Source of the DNA: Lyngbya aestuarii BL J
GTDB lineage: Bacteria > Cyanobacteriota > Cyanobacteriia > Cyanobacteriales > Microcoleaceae
Direction of reading: 5' to 3'
Assembly (NCBI RefSeq): GCF_000478195.2
Contig: NZ_AUZM01000019.1
Span: 1-64,000, forward strand
Length of the DNA stretch: 64,000 nt
The translations under genes were made by a program, and so were the position numbers. Below are positions 10,417 to 18,945 of the stretch, one piece after another. Every line of letters starts with the position of its first letter. The first letter of the stretch is position 1. The notes under the pieces are model-generated. The model was not told the DNA's origin. It saw nothing but the letters and a program-made list of their open reading frames with translations, and made no database searches.

Positions 10417-10635
10417 TTAGGCTTTCAAGCGTAGGGTGGGAATGATTTTCAAACACCACTCTGACATTTGAGATGCTCTCCACAGATCAATAATTCTGAC
10501 TCCAATTATCGAACCTCTGAAGTTGACATCGACTTCTTGACCGGGTTCGATTCCTTCAGGATTGCTATACACAATCACGGTGGGTTGGTTTTGTGCTAGA
10601 CGTTGATAGTCTGAGAATTTAATGCGAATTGACAT
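10417..10635 (-). CDS. Small hypothetical protein
   Basis: 72 residues. The start is ATG at 10635, preceded by a good ribosome binding site (AAAGGAGT, 8 nt away). A longer frame open to 10737 adds a hydrophobic, Phe-rich N-terminus that I reject as upstream DNA. The product is beta-rich with EGIEPGQEVDVNFRGSIIGVRIIDLWRA, reminiscent of a small barrel, and has one Cys. No family recognised. Confidence 0.65.
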   Translation of the reverse strand: MSIRIKFSDYQRLAQNQPTVIVYSNPEGIEPGQEVDVNFRGSIIGVRIIDLWRASQMSEWCLKIIPTLRLKA

Positions 10636-11142
10636 TTCTAATACTCCTTTATTAATAAGGTTGAAAAAAAAGAACAAAAACAGGATGTCTTCACACAAAA
10701 CAAAAACGTACATTATGGGAAATCTGAGGTTGCTCAATCAAAAGCCCATCGGACAGAACCCTTGAAATCTCGTTAAAGTACGTCATTGCTTTAATTTTAC
10801 CTTGTTGAGCAACATTTTTTGGTTATAGTTCAATAATTTTTTGAACGGCAGTCATAAGTCAAAAATTAAAAATCAGAATTTGTTTTGTTTAGAATTTGGA
10901 TTTTAGAGATATTTTAAAACTTTTATAGCGATTTTAACTTGTTTTTAACGATGAGCAATTCCCAAACTTATTGATTGAAATTGAACATTTATTTTTATAA
11001 ACTAAGTATATTAACTTAAGAGTCAGTCAGTTTATGTTATAAATACCTTAAAATAATTGTATCAATCGGTATCAATTTTGATTGATTATAAAACTCAAGT
11101 CTTATATGATTATACTCAAGTCCACAAGCAAGATAAAAGTAG
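10636..11142. other. AT-rich intergenic region between divergent genes
   Basis: About 500 nt of very AT-rich DNA between the small minus-strand gene and the psiE-like gene. It must carry both promoters. No conserved RNA, repeat or open frame could be supported. Confidence 0.4.
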
Positions 11143-11736
11143 ATGTCTAAAACTCTAAAATCTTCATCTGAAAGCGGATCAAGCTGGCTCAATAGCGGTC
11201 CAATTCTTCGGATTCTGGAAATGGTTCAAGATTTGATTATTATTTCGTTATGTATTGGTTTATTTAGCTTTATGGTGATGCAACTGCGAGAAATGGTACT
11301 CTCATTGTTGCCGCCCTTAGATTTTCAACGAGTCACCTCTGATATCTTATTTTTGTTGATTCTGGTTGAATTATTTCGCCTGCTGATTATTTACTTGCAA
11401 GAACATCGGGTTTCAATTGGTGTGGCGGTGGAAGTTTCCATTGTGTCTGTTTTGCGAGAAATTATTGTTCGCGGTGTGCTAGAAACCCCTTGGACTCAAA
11501 CCTTAGCAACTTGTGCTTTTTTACTGGTACTGACCCTATTACTGGTGGCTCGGGTATGGCTACCCCCCACCTTTGATGGAATTGACCCAGAACAACAAAT
11601 CTCACAACGACACAGAAATCGCATCGCTCAAGAAAACACAGAAAGGGAAGTGAACCTCTCAAAACCCGAGCAAAATGGAGAAATCTTTACCTCCATCGAA
11701 CAACAACCCTATTTCCCCAGCCGTCATGAAACCTGA
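11143..11736 (+). CDS. PsiE-family phosphate-starvation-inducible membrane protein
   Basis: 197 residues with about four hydrophobic segments (near 30-52, 62-82, 88-108 and 120-139) and the PsiE core LREMVLSLLP, FLLILVELFRLLIIYLQEH, VSIGVAVEVSIVSVLREIIV. The C-terminal 55 residues are polar and variable. PsiE is an inner-membrane protein of unknown activity, induced by phosphate limitation in E. coli. No Pho box could be identified confidently upstream. Confidence 0.8.
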   Translation: MSKTLKSSSESGSSWLNSGPILRILEMVQDLIIISLCIGLFSFMVMQLREMVLSLLPPLDFQRVTSDILFLLILVELFRLLIIYLQEHRVSIGVAVEVSIVSVLREIIVRGVLETPWTQTLATCAFLLVLTLLLVARVWLPPTFDGIDPEQQISQRHRNRIAQENTEREVNLSKPEQNGEIFTSIEQQPYFPSRHET

Positions 11737-12017
11737 TCTCAATCGTTGTCTCCTGAAATAGTTAGTTCTAGGCTGTACTTCTGGGATTAAGTGTGGGATG
11801 ATGTGAAATAACAGCAAACTGCGCTTTCCAATTGTTCGATTAATTGTGATCGACATCTGAATTGGATAGCAAGCGCTAGCTGTGATACAATGAAACGCGA
11901 GAATAGGTATTCGGTTGCAGTTTTGCGTCAAGTGTTGAGCTACTTTGTTCTGTTTCATCAGGCATGGCTCGCCTTCCGAAATCTCTCTCCACATCTATTT
12001 GATTTGGGAGGTCATTC

Positions 12018-12332
12018 ATGTCTGTCTATATTGGTAATCTATCCTACGATGTCACCGAGGATGATTTGAAGTCTGTTTTTGCTGAATACGGCAATGTCCG
12101 CCGCGTTCAAATCCCCACTGACCGAGAAACTGGTCGTCCTCGGGGTTTTGCATTTGTAGAAATGGAAAATGATACTGAAGAGGAGGCTGCCATTGAAGCT
12201 CTTGACGGAGCGGAATGGATGGGACGAGATCTGAAAGTCAACAAAGCCAAACCTCGGGAAAACCGAGGATCTTCAGGCGGTAGAGGCGGTAGAGGCGATC
12301 GCAGAAATCGCTTCGGTGGCGGTAGCTATTAA
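12018..12332 (+). CDS. RRM-type RNA-binding protein (Rbp family)
   Basis: 104 residues. One RNA recognition motif spans residues 2-80, with RNP2 VYIGNL and RNP1 RGFAFVEM. A short Gly/Arg-rich tail (SSGGRGGRGDRRNRFGGGSY) is typical of the cold-induced cyanobacterial Rbp proteins. These bind single-stranded RNA and affect mRNA localisation and stability. The 280-nt upstream region has no gene and would fit a long 5' leader like those of cold-induced rbp genes (inference). A terminator follows at 12403. Confidence 0.95.
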   Translation: MSVYIGNLSYDVTEDDLKSVFAEYGNVRRVQIPTDRETGRPRGFAFVEMENDTEEEAAIEALDGAEWMGRDLKVNKAKPRENRGSSGGRGGRGDRRNRFGGGSY

Positions 12333-12402
12333 GTTGCGGCGAGTTTAGGAAATTTTCGGCTCAACTGTAGCCCCCTAAACTAAATAATTATCATTAACTG
12401 TT

Positions 12403-12428
12403 CTCTCCGATCTGTCGGGGAGATTTTT
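12403..12428 (+). terminator. Rho-independent terminator of the rbp gene
   Basis: Stem CTCTCCGA / TCGGGGAG with loop TCTG, followed by ATTTTTG. It lies 70 nt after the stop codon. Confidence 0.8.
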
Positions 12429-12471
12429 GTTTGGGTTGAGGTCTGAACTGACACTAAGCTTTTTAGAGAAA

Positions 12472-13209
12472 CTATAAAATAGTATTAGTATTAGCTCGGT
12501 TAAACGCCAAAATCACAGTTGTTAGCCAACAGATTCCAATCACTAAACCCGCAATCACATCACTCGGCCAGTGCGCCCCGAGTATAATACGAGCGATGCT
12601 CACCATACCTACCCAAAATAATCCCGCAATCACTGCTAAACTGCGCTCTAAACCTCCTCTAGCTGACCGAAACCACAAATAAAACAAAAAACCGTAAACA
12701 CTGGTTACAATTAACGCATGACCGGATGGGTAGGAGTGCAGACTCGGTGCCGCTAAACCCTCTGCAATGAGATTCGGGCGTTGACGATTCCAGTACAGCC
12801 AACCCGTCCAGGCAAAGGCAAACTGTAAAATATAAGCGGTTACAACCGTCGCGGCAATCACCGGATGCGATCGCCACACAGCCGTTAACACTACACCCGC
12901 TATTAAGGGCAGCATATAAACTAAATTACCGGGAGATTCCCAGGTGATGCTTCTGGCAAAGCTCAAAGGAACATTTTGGGAAATCACGATCAGCATCTGT
13001 TCATCCCAAGCCTGTAACCCGCCCGTATTAACAGCAGACTTCCCCCAAAAGGTGACTACAAAAGCAACAATTGTCGTGACAATAAACCCAATTGCTAATA
13101 CTGTCGCCCAACGTTTCCAAACTTGATTGGGGAGTTGACGAGCATCTTGCCAAAAGCGAAACCAACTATTGCGGACAAAAATCCAAGCTATCCAACGTGT
13201 TCCTGACAT
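12472..13209 (-). CDS. PAP2-superfamily membrane phosphatase
   Basis: 245 residues with about six transmembrane helices and the three phosphatase motifs: RQRPN (motif 1, near 117), YPSGH (motif 2, near 136) and RIILGAHWPSDV (motif 3, near 207-217), whose two His residues form the catalytic pair. Substrates of the family are lipid phosphates such as undecaprenyl pyrophosphate, phosphatidic acid or phosphatidylglycerophosphate. Which one applies here is open. Its start abuts the distal end of the CRISPR array, and an array transcript on the minus strand would read towards it. Confidence 0.9.
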   Translation of the reverse strand: MSGTRWIAWIFVRNSWFRFWQDARQLPNQVWKRWATVLAIGFIVTTIVAFVVTFWGKSAVNTGGLQAWDEQMLIVISQNVPLSFARSITWESPGNLVYMLPLIAGVVLTAVWRSHPVIAATVVTAYILQFAFAWTGWLYWNRQRPNLIAEGLAAPSLHSYPSGHALIVTSVYGFLFYLWFRSARGGLERSLAVIAGLFWVGMVSIARIILGAHWPSDVIAGLVIGICWLTTVILAFNRANTNTIL

Positions 13210-13388
13210 CAGCTAATTCATCTTCTGAGTCGGTGTATTATTTTACTACTAAACGTTAGAAGTTAACTAAAAATTTACTTACTTTTGACAAGTCATTTTT
13301 TGATCATCATTGCTCGCTAATCTACAACTATGCAAAACAGTTAAATCAATTCAAAGGAAATCAATCAGATCTCTCCCATCAGCTCTAG

Positions 13389-15415
13389 GTTTCAGTCCCC
13401 TTGCGGGGAATTTAATGTTGGAAAGTGGGAGGATCTGAGGGAGTGTAATCCAATCTCAAGGTTTCAGTCCCCTTGCGGGGAATTTAATGTTGGAAAGTTA
13501 TCGCCCTAATGCTGATCGCTATATCTATCTGTCTGTTTCAGTCCCCTTGCGGGGAATTTAATGTTGGAAAGTCGGATTCGCTCAGATCGATTACAGAACA
13601 GGGCTGCAAACGTTTCAGTCCCCTTGCGGGGAATTTAATGTTGGAAAGCAGGCGATGCCGCACGGAATGCAATCATGGCGTTTGTTTCAGTCCCCTTGCG
13701 GGGAATTTAATGTTGGAAAGACGGCAAGACTCCAGAGAAAACTGCTAAGACTCCAGAGAAGTTTCAGTCCCCTTGCGGGGAATTTAATGTTGGAAAGAAG
13801 ACAGAAAGCGAAAAGAAGAAGCCGAGCGCAGAAGTTTCAGTCCCCTTGCGGGGAATTTAATGTTGGAAAGTCTCTAGCGTTATCTCTTAACACAACACCC
13901 ATCACTAGTTTCAGTCCCCTTGCGGGGAATTTAATGTTGGAAAGCCTTTCGGGGGAGTAATAAAAGAAAGACAAACTATGTTTCAGTCCCCTTGCGGGGA
14001 ATTTAATGTTGGAAAGATGACATCAAGAGGTGGCGAGAGAGCTTCAAGTTTGTTTCAGTCCCCTTGCGGGGAATTTAATGTTGGAAAGACGATGCCGAAC
14101 GACTTCAATATTGATAATTTTATTGAAGGTTTCAGTCCCCTTGCGGGGAGTTTAATGTTGGAAAGTCTGATTAGTCTGAATATTCTGAATAAGTCTTAGA
14201 GGTTTCAGTCCCCTTGCGGGGAGTTTAATGTTGGAAAGCTGATAGTTTTGCCTCTTAAATTAATGATGAAATGTTTCAGTCCCCTTGCGGGGAATTTAAT
14301 GTTGGAAAGACTTCTAAAGGTGAAAGATTATATCCTACAGCATCTAAGTTTCAGTCCCCTTGCGGGGAATTTAATGTTGGAAAGTAGATGGTCTAACTCC
14401 ATCTCAGCAACAACAAATGTTTCAGTCCCCTTGCGGGGAATTTAATGTTGGAAAGGATTGAATATATTTATTAATTACTCAGGGATATTTATGTTTCAGT
14501 CCCCTTGCGGGGAATTTAATGTTGGAAAGATCTAACTGCACTTGTTGTTGCATTAATACGGTCATGTTTCAGTCCCCTTGCGGGGAATTTAATGTTGGAA
14601 AGCATATAGTCAGTTTAAACTGTTTTTAGAAGACTACGTTTCAGTCCCCTTGCGGGGAATTTAATGTTGGAAAGCTTAATCAGCAGCTTAAAGAGCTAGA
14701 AAGTAAAGAGCAGAAGCGTTTCAGTCCCCTTGCGGGGAATTTAATGTTGGAAAGTCCTAACGGTATCAGCTTTGTTACCGCCTACAAGTTTCAGTCCCCT
14801 TGCGGGGAATTTAATGTTGGAAAGCGACCCTCTGCCGGTACCGCATCCGGCGATCATGAGGTTTCAGTCCCCTTGCGGGGAATTTAATGTTGGAAAGACC
14901 CTGCCAGTGGGAGCGGTGGAAGCAGATCAGAAGGGATTGTTTCAGTCCCCTTGCGGGGAATTTAATGTTGGAAAGACCTTACACTTACCACAAAAAAGAC
15001 GCGGTTTCGTTTCAGTCCCCTTGCGGGGAATTTAATGTTGGAAAGGTTAAGGTAATGACCGATTGGGGGGAATTAGCGATGTTTCAGTCCCCTTGCGGGG
15101 AATTTAATGTTGGAAAGTGGGGTGAATGCTGATTTTTCTTGTGTATAGTCTGCTGTTTCAGTCCCCTTGCGGGGAATTTAATGTTGGAAAGCTTAGAAAA
15201 CCGCAACCCTTTAGATTGGGCAGTTTGTGAGGTTTCAGTCCCCTTGCGGGGAATTTAATGTTGGAAAGATTTTTAAGGAATTTGTATGCCTCTCTTAACT
15301 CAAGTAGTTTCAGTCCCCTTGCGGGGAATTTAATGTTGGAAAGCCAACACAAAACAAAACAAATAATATTGATGATTAGTTTCAGTCCCCTTGCGGGGAA
15401 TTTAATGTTGGAAAG
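13389..15415 (-). CRISPR. CRISPR array, 28 repeats of 37 bp and 27 spacers
   Basis: Twenty-eight repeats of 37 bp start at 13389, 13461, 13535, 13612, 13684, 13761, 13834, 13908, 13980, 14052, 14129, 14202, 14273, 14348, 14419, 14493, 14566, 14638, 14718, 14788, 14861, 14939, 15009, 15081, 15155, 15232, 15307 and 15379. Spacers are 33-43 nt. All repeats are identical except the two starting at 14129 and 14202, which share A to G at repeat position 22. Minus strand chosen: read that way the repeat ends with the hairpin CCCCGCAAGGGG followed by exactly eight nucleotides, ACTGAAAC, the expected Cas6-generated 5' handle. This also puts the leader next to cas2 and makes the array codirectional with the cas operon. 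Repeat 28 would then be the newest end. Confidence 0.97.
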
Positions 15416-15631
15416 TCCGCCGACTGAAGGTGAGTCAGGGAGAGACTTCTAGAACCGATTTTCGTGAACCTAAAAATTAGGTTCATTTCAGCCCTCGAAA
15501 ATCCCGACTCCGGCATCTTTTACCAACAACCGAAACTGTGAAACTATTCATTTGTCTAGGTTCTGGCGATTTTCGTGAACCCCCTGGGGTTTTCGCCTCC
15601 GCTTCGGTACACGAAAAATCTGATGAAACTA
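15416..15631 (-). promoter_or_regulatory. Putative CRISPR leader between cas2 and the array
   Basis: 216 nt without a gene. It contains a 15-bp direct repeat (CGATTTTCGTGAACC at 15456-15470 and 15567-15581). Each copy runs into a hairpin: TGAACCTAA/TTAGGTTCA at 15465-15485, and AACCCC/GGGGTT at 15578-15591. A further inverted copy (CACGAAAAATC at 15610-15620) faces the second direct repeat. The position fits a leader holding the array promoter and integration signals. The repeated motif is inferred to be a binding or structural element. Confidence 0.6.
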
Positions 15632-15922
15632 TCATAAGATAATCGTCTCATCTTGTCTAGGCTTTTCGGAGCCGTAAGCGATCGTTTTCTTAACCGCCCC
15701 GGCATCCAACACATAAATCCTAACCGAATCCTCCTTTTTCACCAAACGTTCAATCTTGTGCTGAAGCATGACAAACTGTTTTGCCGTCAGAAAACACTCA
15801 AACACGCTGTATTGCGTCCATTTCCCATAACCCGAAAGCAACCGATGCAAACGAGTCCGGCGTTTATTGGCTGCTTTGGAATCCGGCAAATCGTAGATAA
15901 TCAAATAAAATAACGTATTCAT
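15632..15922 (-). CDS. cas2: CRISPR-associated endonuclease Cas2
   Basis: 96 residues, the usual Cas2 size. The ferredoxin-like fold starts with LFYLIIYDLPDSKAANKRRTRLHRLL, where the Asp of IYDLPD is the conserved metal-binding residue. It continues with YGKWTQYSVFECFLT and DSVRIYVLDAGAVKK. Cas2 bridges two Cas1 dimers in the spacer integrase. Last gene of the type I operon, 157 nt after cas1. Confidence 0.95.
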   Translation of the reverse strand: MNTLFYLIIYDLPDSKAANKRRTRLHRLLSGYGKWTQYSVFECFLTAKQFVMLQHKIERLVKKEDSVRIYVLDAGAVKKTIAYGSEKPRQDETIIL

Positions 15923-15967
15923 CGCTGAAATTGGCAGTAATTCGAGTTAATTTGAAAGTCAAAATTC

Positions 15968-16052
15968 AAGTCCCCCATCTTTCTAAGTCCCCCATCTTTC
16001 TAAGTCCCCCAGTATTGGGGGATTTAGGGGGCAAAGGTCACAGGGGCGGGGG
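15968..16052. repeat. 17-bp tandem repeat and G-rich hairpin in the cas1-cas2 gap
   Basis: AAGTCCCCCATCTTTCT occurs twice in tandem (15968-15984, 15985-16001), followed by a partial third copy. CCCCC then pairs with GGGGG across AGTATT. The plus strand carries four G runs (16017-16021, 16027-16031, 16043-16046, 16048-16052), enough for a possible G-quadruplex. Such G-rich spacers are a common interspersed type in cyanobacteria. Confidence 0.7.
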
Positions 16053-16079
16053 ATTTAGGAGGAAAAACGAAAATTTGAA

Positions 16080-17057
16080 CTAACGCAACATCAGAGGTTT
16101 GTAAGGAATATCTTCGAGAAGATGACGGCTTAGAAGTCGCGCCTGTAACTCGATAGCCCGCCGATAAGTACAGCGATAATCAAAAATCGGATGCTTAAAC
16201 TCATCCGTCATTTTTCGTTCAAAAGCTTGAATAAACGTTTTGCGGGCGGAGTCAGACAGTCGATAAGCGCCCAAACTTTCGGTAAAATCATTACATTGAA
16301 TTTCACGAGTATTTATCACCGATAACACCACACTATCAGCAACCAAAGCCCGAAATTCTTCCATCAAATCAAGTACCATTGCAGGTTGACCATGATGAAC
16401 TTCATGTAAATAACCAATATAGGGGTCTAAACCTGCGATATGAACCGCAGACGTGACTTGAACCCGCAATAAACCATAGCCAAAACTCAGCAAAGCATTA
16501 ACCGGGTCAGTGGGAGGGCGACGGAAACGACCTTTAAAGCCCCACTGGTCCTCCAAAATACTAGAAAGTCCGGCAAAATATTCTCGCGCCGCTAACCCTT
16601 CCATCCCGCGAACTTGGTCAAGAGTGGTTTGAGTTTTGACATCTTTTTTGCGTTGTTTGAGGGGATTTTTCTTGACCTTTTGCCGATATAAAATCAGATG
16701 TTGATTGTGAATTTTTGCCATAACAATCGCTTTTACTAATTCTAAACGGCGATCGCGATCGTGGTAAAGATCATATTGGGCGAGGCGCAGTTGACCGTTG
16801 CGAGAATAACCCGGAAGTGCCGAACCCATGTACTTTCCAAAGCTAGTTAAATAATGCACGGGCATTCCCAATTCCAAAGCATAACAAAGCGCATCGCCCG
16901 TTATTTGCGGATTGCCCATCAACACCACCTGTTCAACAGTTTGGGCTGGAACCGCCTGTTTTTTCCAGGTGCCATCTTCTTGCTGTAAAGCCACATGAAA
17001 AGCTTCGTGAACTTTGTTTAAAATCGCGTTGGGTTGCAGAACGTATAAAACGGACAT
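16080..17057 (-). CDS. cas1: CRISPR-associated endonuclease/integrase Cas1
   Basis: 325 residues. The N-terminal beta domain (MSVLYVLQPNAIL...VVLMGNPQITGDALCYALELGMPVHYLT) is followed by the helical catalytic domain with the conserved acidic residue in GMEGLAAREYF (near 152) and the metal site LHEVHHGQPAMVLDLMEEFR (near 217-236). These form the Cas1 active site that integrates prespacers. It lies between cas4 and cas2, so a Cas4-Cas1-Cas2 adaptation module is complete. Confidence 0.97.
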   Translation of the reverse strand: MSVLYVLQPNAILNKVHEAFHVALQQEDGTWKKQAVPAQTVEQVVLMGNPQITGDALCYALELGMPVHYLTSFGKYMGSALPGYSRNGQLRLAQYDLYHDRDRRLELVKAIVMAKIHNQHLILYRQKVKKNPLKQRKKDVKTQTTLDQVRGMEGLAAREYFAGLSSILEDQWGFKGRFRRPPTDPVNALLSFGYGLLRVQVTSAVHIAGLDPYIGYLHEVHHGQPAMVLDLMEEFRALVADSVVLSVINTREIQCNDFTESLGAYRLSDSARKTFIQAFERKMTDEFKHPIFDYRCTYRRAIELQARLLSRHLLEDIPYKPLMLR

Positions 17058-17100
17058 AGTTTGAACCTCCTAAAATCAGTAAACGGTAAAAATTTTCAAA

Positions 17101-17164
17101 TTCCCCACTTTTTAAGGGGGTTAGGGGGGATATTTTCCCACTTTTTAAGATGGCTTAGGGGGAA
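17101..17164. repeat. Duplicated T/G-rich repeat in the cas4-cas1 gap
   Basis: Two imperfect copies of a unit: TTCCCCACTTTTTAAGG followed by GGGTTAGGGGGGAT, then TCCCACTTTTTAAGATGG followed by CTTAGGGGGAATC. It resembles the short interspersed CCCCCTTTTTAAGGGGGATTAGGGGG-type repeats seen throughout filamentous cyanobacterial genomes. Confidence 0.6.
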
Positions 17165-17187
17165 TCATAAGGATGAGTTGTGAACAA

Positions 17188-17781
17188 TTAAGAGGAAACG
17201 GCGTTGAGATTTTCGTGCAGAAATTTCACCTCAAACGGCAAACAAATTCCCCGCAAACTACAGGCTTGACACTTTTTAGAATTCGTCAACGGTGCCGGAA
17301 TTTTTTGTGTCGCTGCAAATTGGGCGGCTTGAATAGCAGCTTCGGTCGCCTGACGCAATTGAGACGTAAAATCAACCCGTTGACGGCGACGGTTTCCGTG
17401 ATAAAAAATCTCCCCATAATCAATCGTTTTTCCCAAACGTTCTTCCAAACAAATACCCGCCGCACAAAGCTGAAAATGGTCGTTGAGATGTCGCGCCATT
17501 TTTCCCTTCTTAAATTCAACTGGAATTAACTGTTGATTTTGTTCTTCTACGAGGTCAATAATTCCTTTCACTTCTAAACGGTCACTCCACACCCATTGAC
17601 TGCGATGATTTAAAGTATCTCCCGTTTGATTTGTTCCCGGTTCATCGACATTTTCATGCAAAAACCGTCCCAAAAGAATATGTTCGTTATCTTCCATTTC
17701 TCCGAGTTCATATTCCAAATAAAAACGTCGGTGACAATATTCCCAAGCGTTCAAGTAAGACAGTGGTAAATAGTTATCCAT
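17188..17781 (-). CDS. cas4: CRISPR-associated exonuclease Cas4
   Basis: 197 residues, a PD-(D/E)XK exonuclease with a Fe-S cluster. One Cys lies in AWEYCHRRFYLEYE (near 16) and three in CQACSLRGIC (near 172-181), giving the four cluster ligands. The nuclease core is VKGIIDLVEEQNQQLIPVEFKKGK, with Asp and Glu-X-Lys. Cas4 trims prespacers and helps choose the PAM. The gene is separate here rather than fused to cas1. Confidence 0.93.
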   Translation of the reverse strand: MDNYLPLSYLNAWEYCHRRFYLEYELGEMEDNEHILLGRFLHENVDEPGTNQTGDTLNHRSQWVWSDRLEVKGIIDLVEEQNQQLIPVEFKKGKMARHLNDHFQLCAAGICLEERLGKTIDYGEIFYHGNRRRQRVDFTSQLRQATEAAIQAAQFAATQKIPAPLTNSKKCQACSLRGICLPFEVKFLHENLNAVSS

Positions 17782-17805
17782 GATTGAAAATAAGTGAATT
17801 AAATG

Positions 17806-17932
17806 ACCTCTCCACCTCTCCCTAGCCCTCTCCTACGAGGAGAGGAAACGAATGGCCTCCTCCTCCCAGGGGGAGGTTGGTGGGGGTCTAGATGAAATAG
17901 CCTCCTCCGTGTAGGGGGAGGTTGGTGGGGGT
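17806..17932. repeat. Duplicated G-rich repeat in the cas6-cas4 gap
   Basis: The unit GCCTCCTCC...GGGGGAGGTTGGTGGGGGT occurs twice (about 17855-17887 and 17900-17932), after a CTCTCC / GGAGAG hairpin. The second copy ends at the cas6 stop codon. Confidence 0.65.
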
Positions 17933-18945
17933 TACTCCCTTAACTCAACTTCTCCCATTCCCATCGCCGTCTTTCTTCCCACACCCGAAAACTCGGCAAA
18001 ATGAGCTAAAATTGTCGCAATTCTCGCTTGTTGAGGACAAGAAAATCGATAGTCAACCTCTCCAATTGCACCCATATCTTTAATTTCATCCATCTGCAAA
18101 GGTTGAGTTTTTAAGTCATAGGATAAAACCATTCCATCCCATTCTATTTCGGGGAATTGTAACTCGGTTGGTGCAAAATGATTCCAACGACGCCACAAAC
18201 TCCCAAATACTAATTCTGGTAAAGGGAAAGGTTGAATTTTCTGCTGTTGTTTGAAACTGGTTAAAGAGAGAAATTCTAGGGAAATCACATTTTGAGTCGG
18301 AACTTGGGTTAACGCTTCAAAGGAACTTGAACGCACCAGTTTAGCCCTGTTACTGAGATAACAAGGAATTCGACCTAAGCGAATTTGTTGACCCAAATCA
18401 TGACTCATTCCCCAGAGTAAAGGCGCGAGAAGTTCGGGTTTAAATAGGTTAATTTTTACCTTCAGTTGTCGGGGATAAAGACTTTGAATAGACAGAGAAA
18501 AAGCCGGAACACTTTGTTGATGAAGTTCCGCAGCCAAAGCAGAATCAGCAATATCTATCCAGCGAAAAAATAACGCATGAATTCCCCGTCCCAAACGTGT
18601 TGATAAAGGAGTTATAGCCGAAATCGAAAATTCAACGGTATGTAAAGGCTGAGTATTAATTTCAACCCCCGAAATCCCATGAACAGAATTTTGCCACTCA
18701 ACAAATGTATCCCAAGTTAACTGTTGATAAATTGCTTGAACTAAGGTAGAATAATGACAAGCTTTTGGTAAAATGGGTAAAACTCTCGCCACTCCATCCG
18801 TTTGAGAATGAGTAATCCAAATTGGCGGATAGTTGAGGTTTTTTAGCCAATCTTTCTGGGAAGGTTGGGGGGTTTTAATTTCTACAGGACGCAATAATAA
18901 ATTAATCCCAGAAATTGCCGGATTAGCATCGTTGGTATAAGTCAT
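17932..18945 (-). CDS. cas6: Cas6 family pre-crRNA endoribonuclease (type I operon copy)
   Basis: About 337 residues. Start taken at ATG 18945, though a TTG at 18963 is also in frame. The C-terminal glycine-rich signature of Cas6 is FSGVGRKTAMGMGEVEL, and the region around HAPTE-like segments and LGQQIRLGRIP fits the RAMP-fold Cas6 of cyanobacterial systems. Cas6 cuts the repeat at the base of the CCCCGCAAGGGG hairpin. The start overlaps the end of cas5 by 23 nt, indicating translational coupling. A second, diverged cas6 lies in the type III operon at 27245. Confidence 0.9.
   Translation of the reverse strand: MTYTNDANPAISGINLLLRPVEIKTPQPSQKDWLKNLNYPPIWITHSQTDGVARVLPILPKACHYSTLVQAIYQQLTWDTFVEWQNSVHGISGVEINTQPLHTVEFSISAITPLSTRLGRGIHALFFRWIDIADSALAAELHQQSVPAFSLSIQSLYPRQLKVKINLFKPELLAPLLWGMSHDLGQQIRLGRIPCYLSNRAKLVRSSSFEALTQVPTQNVISLEFLSLTSFKQQQKIQPFPLPELVFGSLWRRWNHFAPTELQFPEIEWDGMVLSYDLKTQPLQMDEIKDMGAIGEVDYRFSCPQQARIATILAHFAEFSGVGRKTAMGMGEVELRE

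Noticed and set aside
10500-10560. tRNA T-arm-like sequence GGGTTCGATTCC
   Set aside because: It lies inside the coding region of the 72-residue gene, and no cloverleaf can be drawn around it.
13210-13388. Leader on the left side of the array, with plus-strand transcription
   Set aside because: Read on the plus strand the repeat hairpin is followed by 17 nt rather than the 8-nt handle, and the left side is away from cas2. The minus-strand reading gives hairpin plus ACTGAAAC and a leader beside cas2.
13509-15452. Plus- and minus-strand open frames across the CRISPR array with repeated FSPLAGNLMLE or similar peptides
   Set aside because: They are the 37-bp repeat translated in different frames. 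No ribosome binding sites, and the peptides are broken by each spacer.
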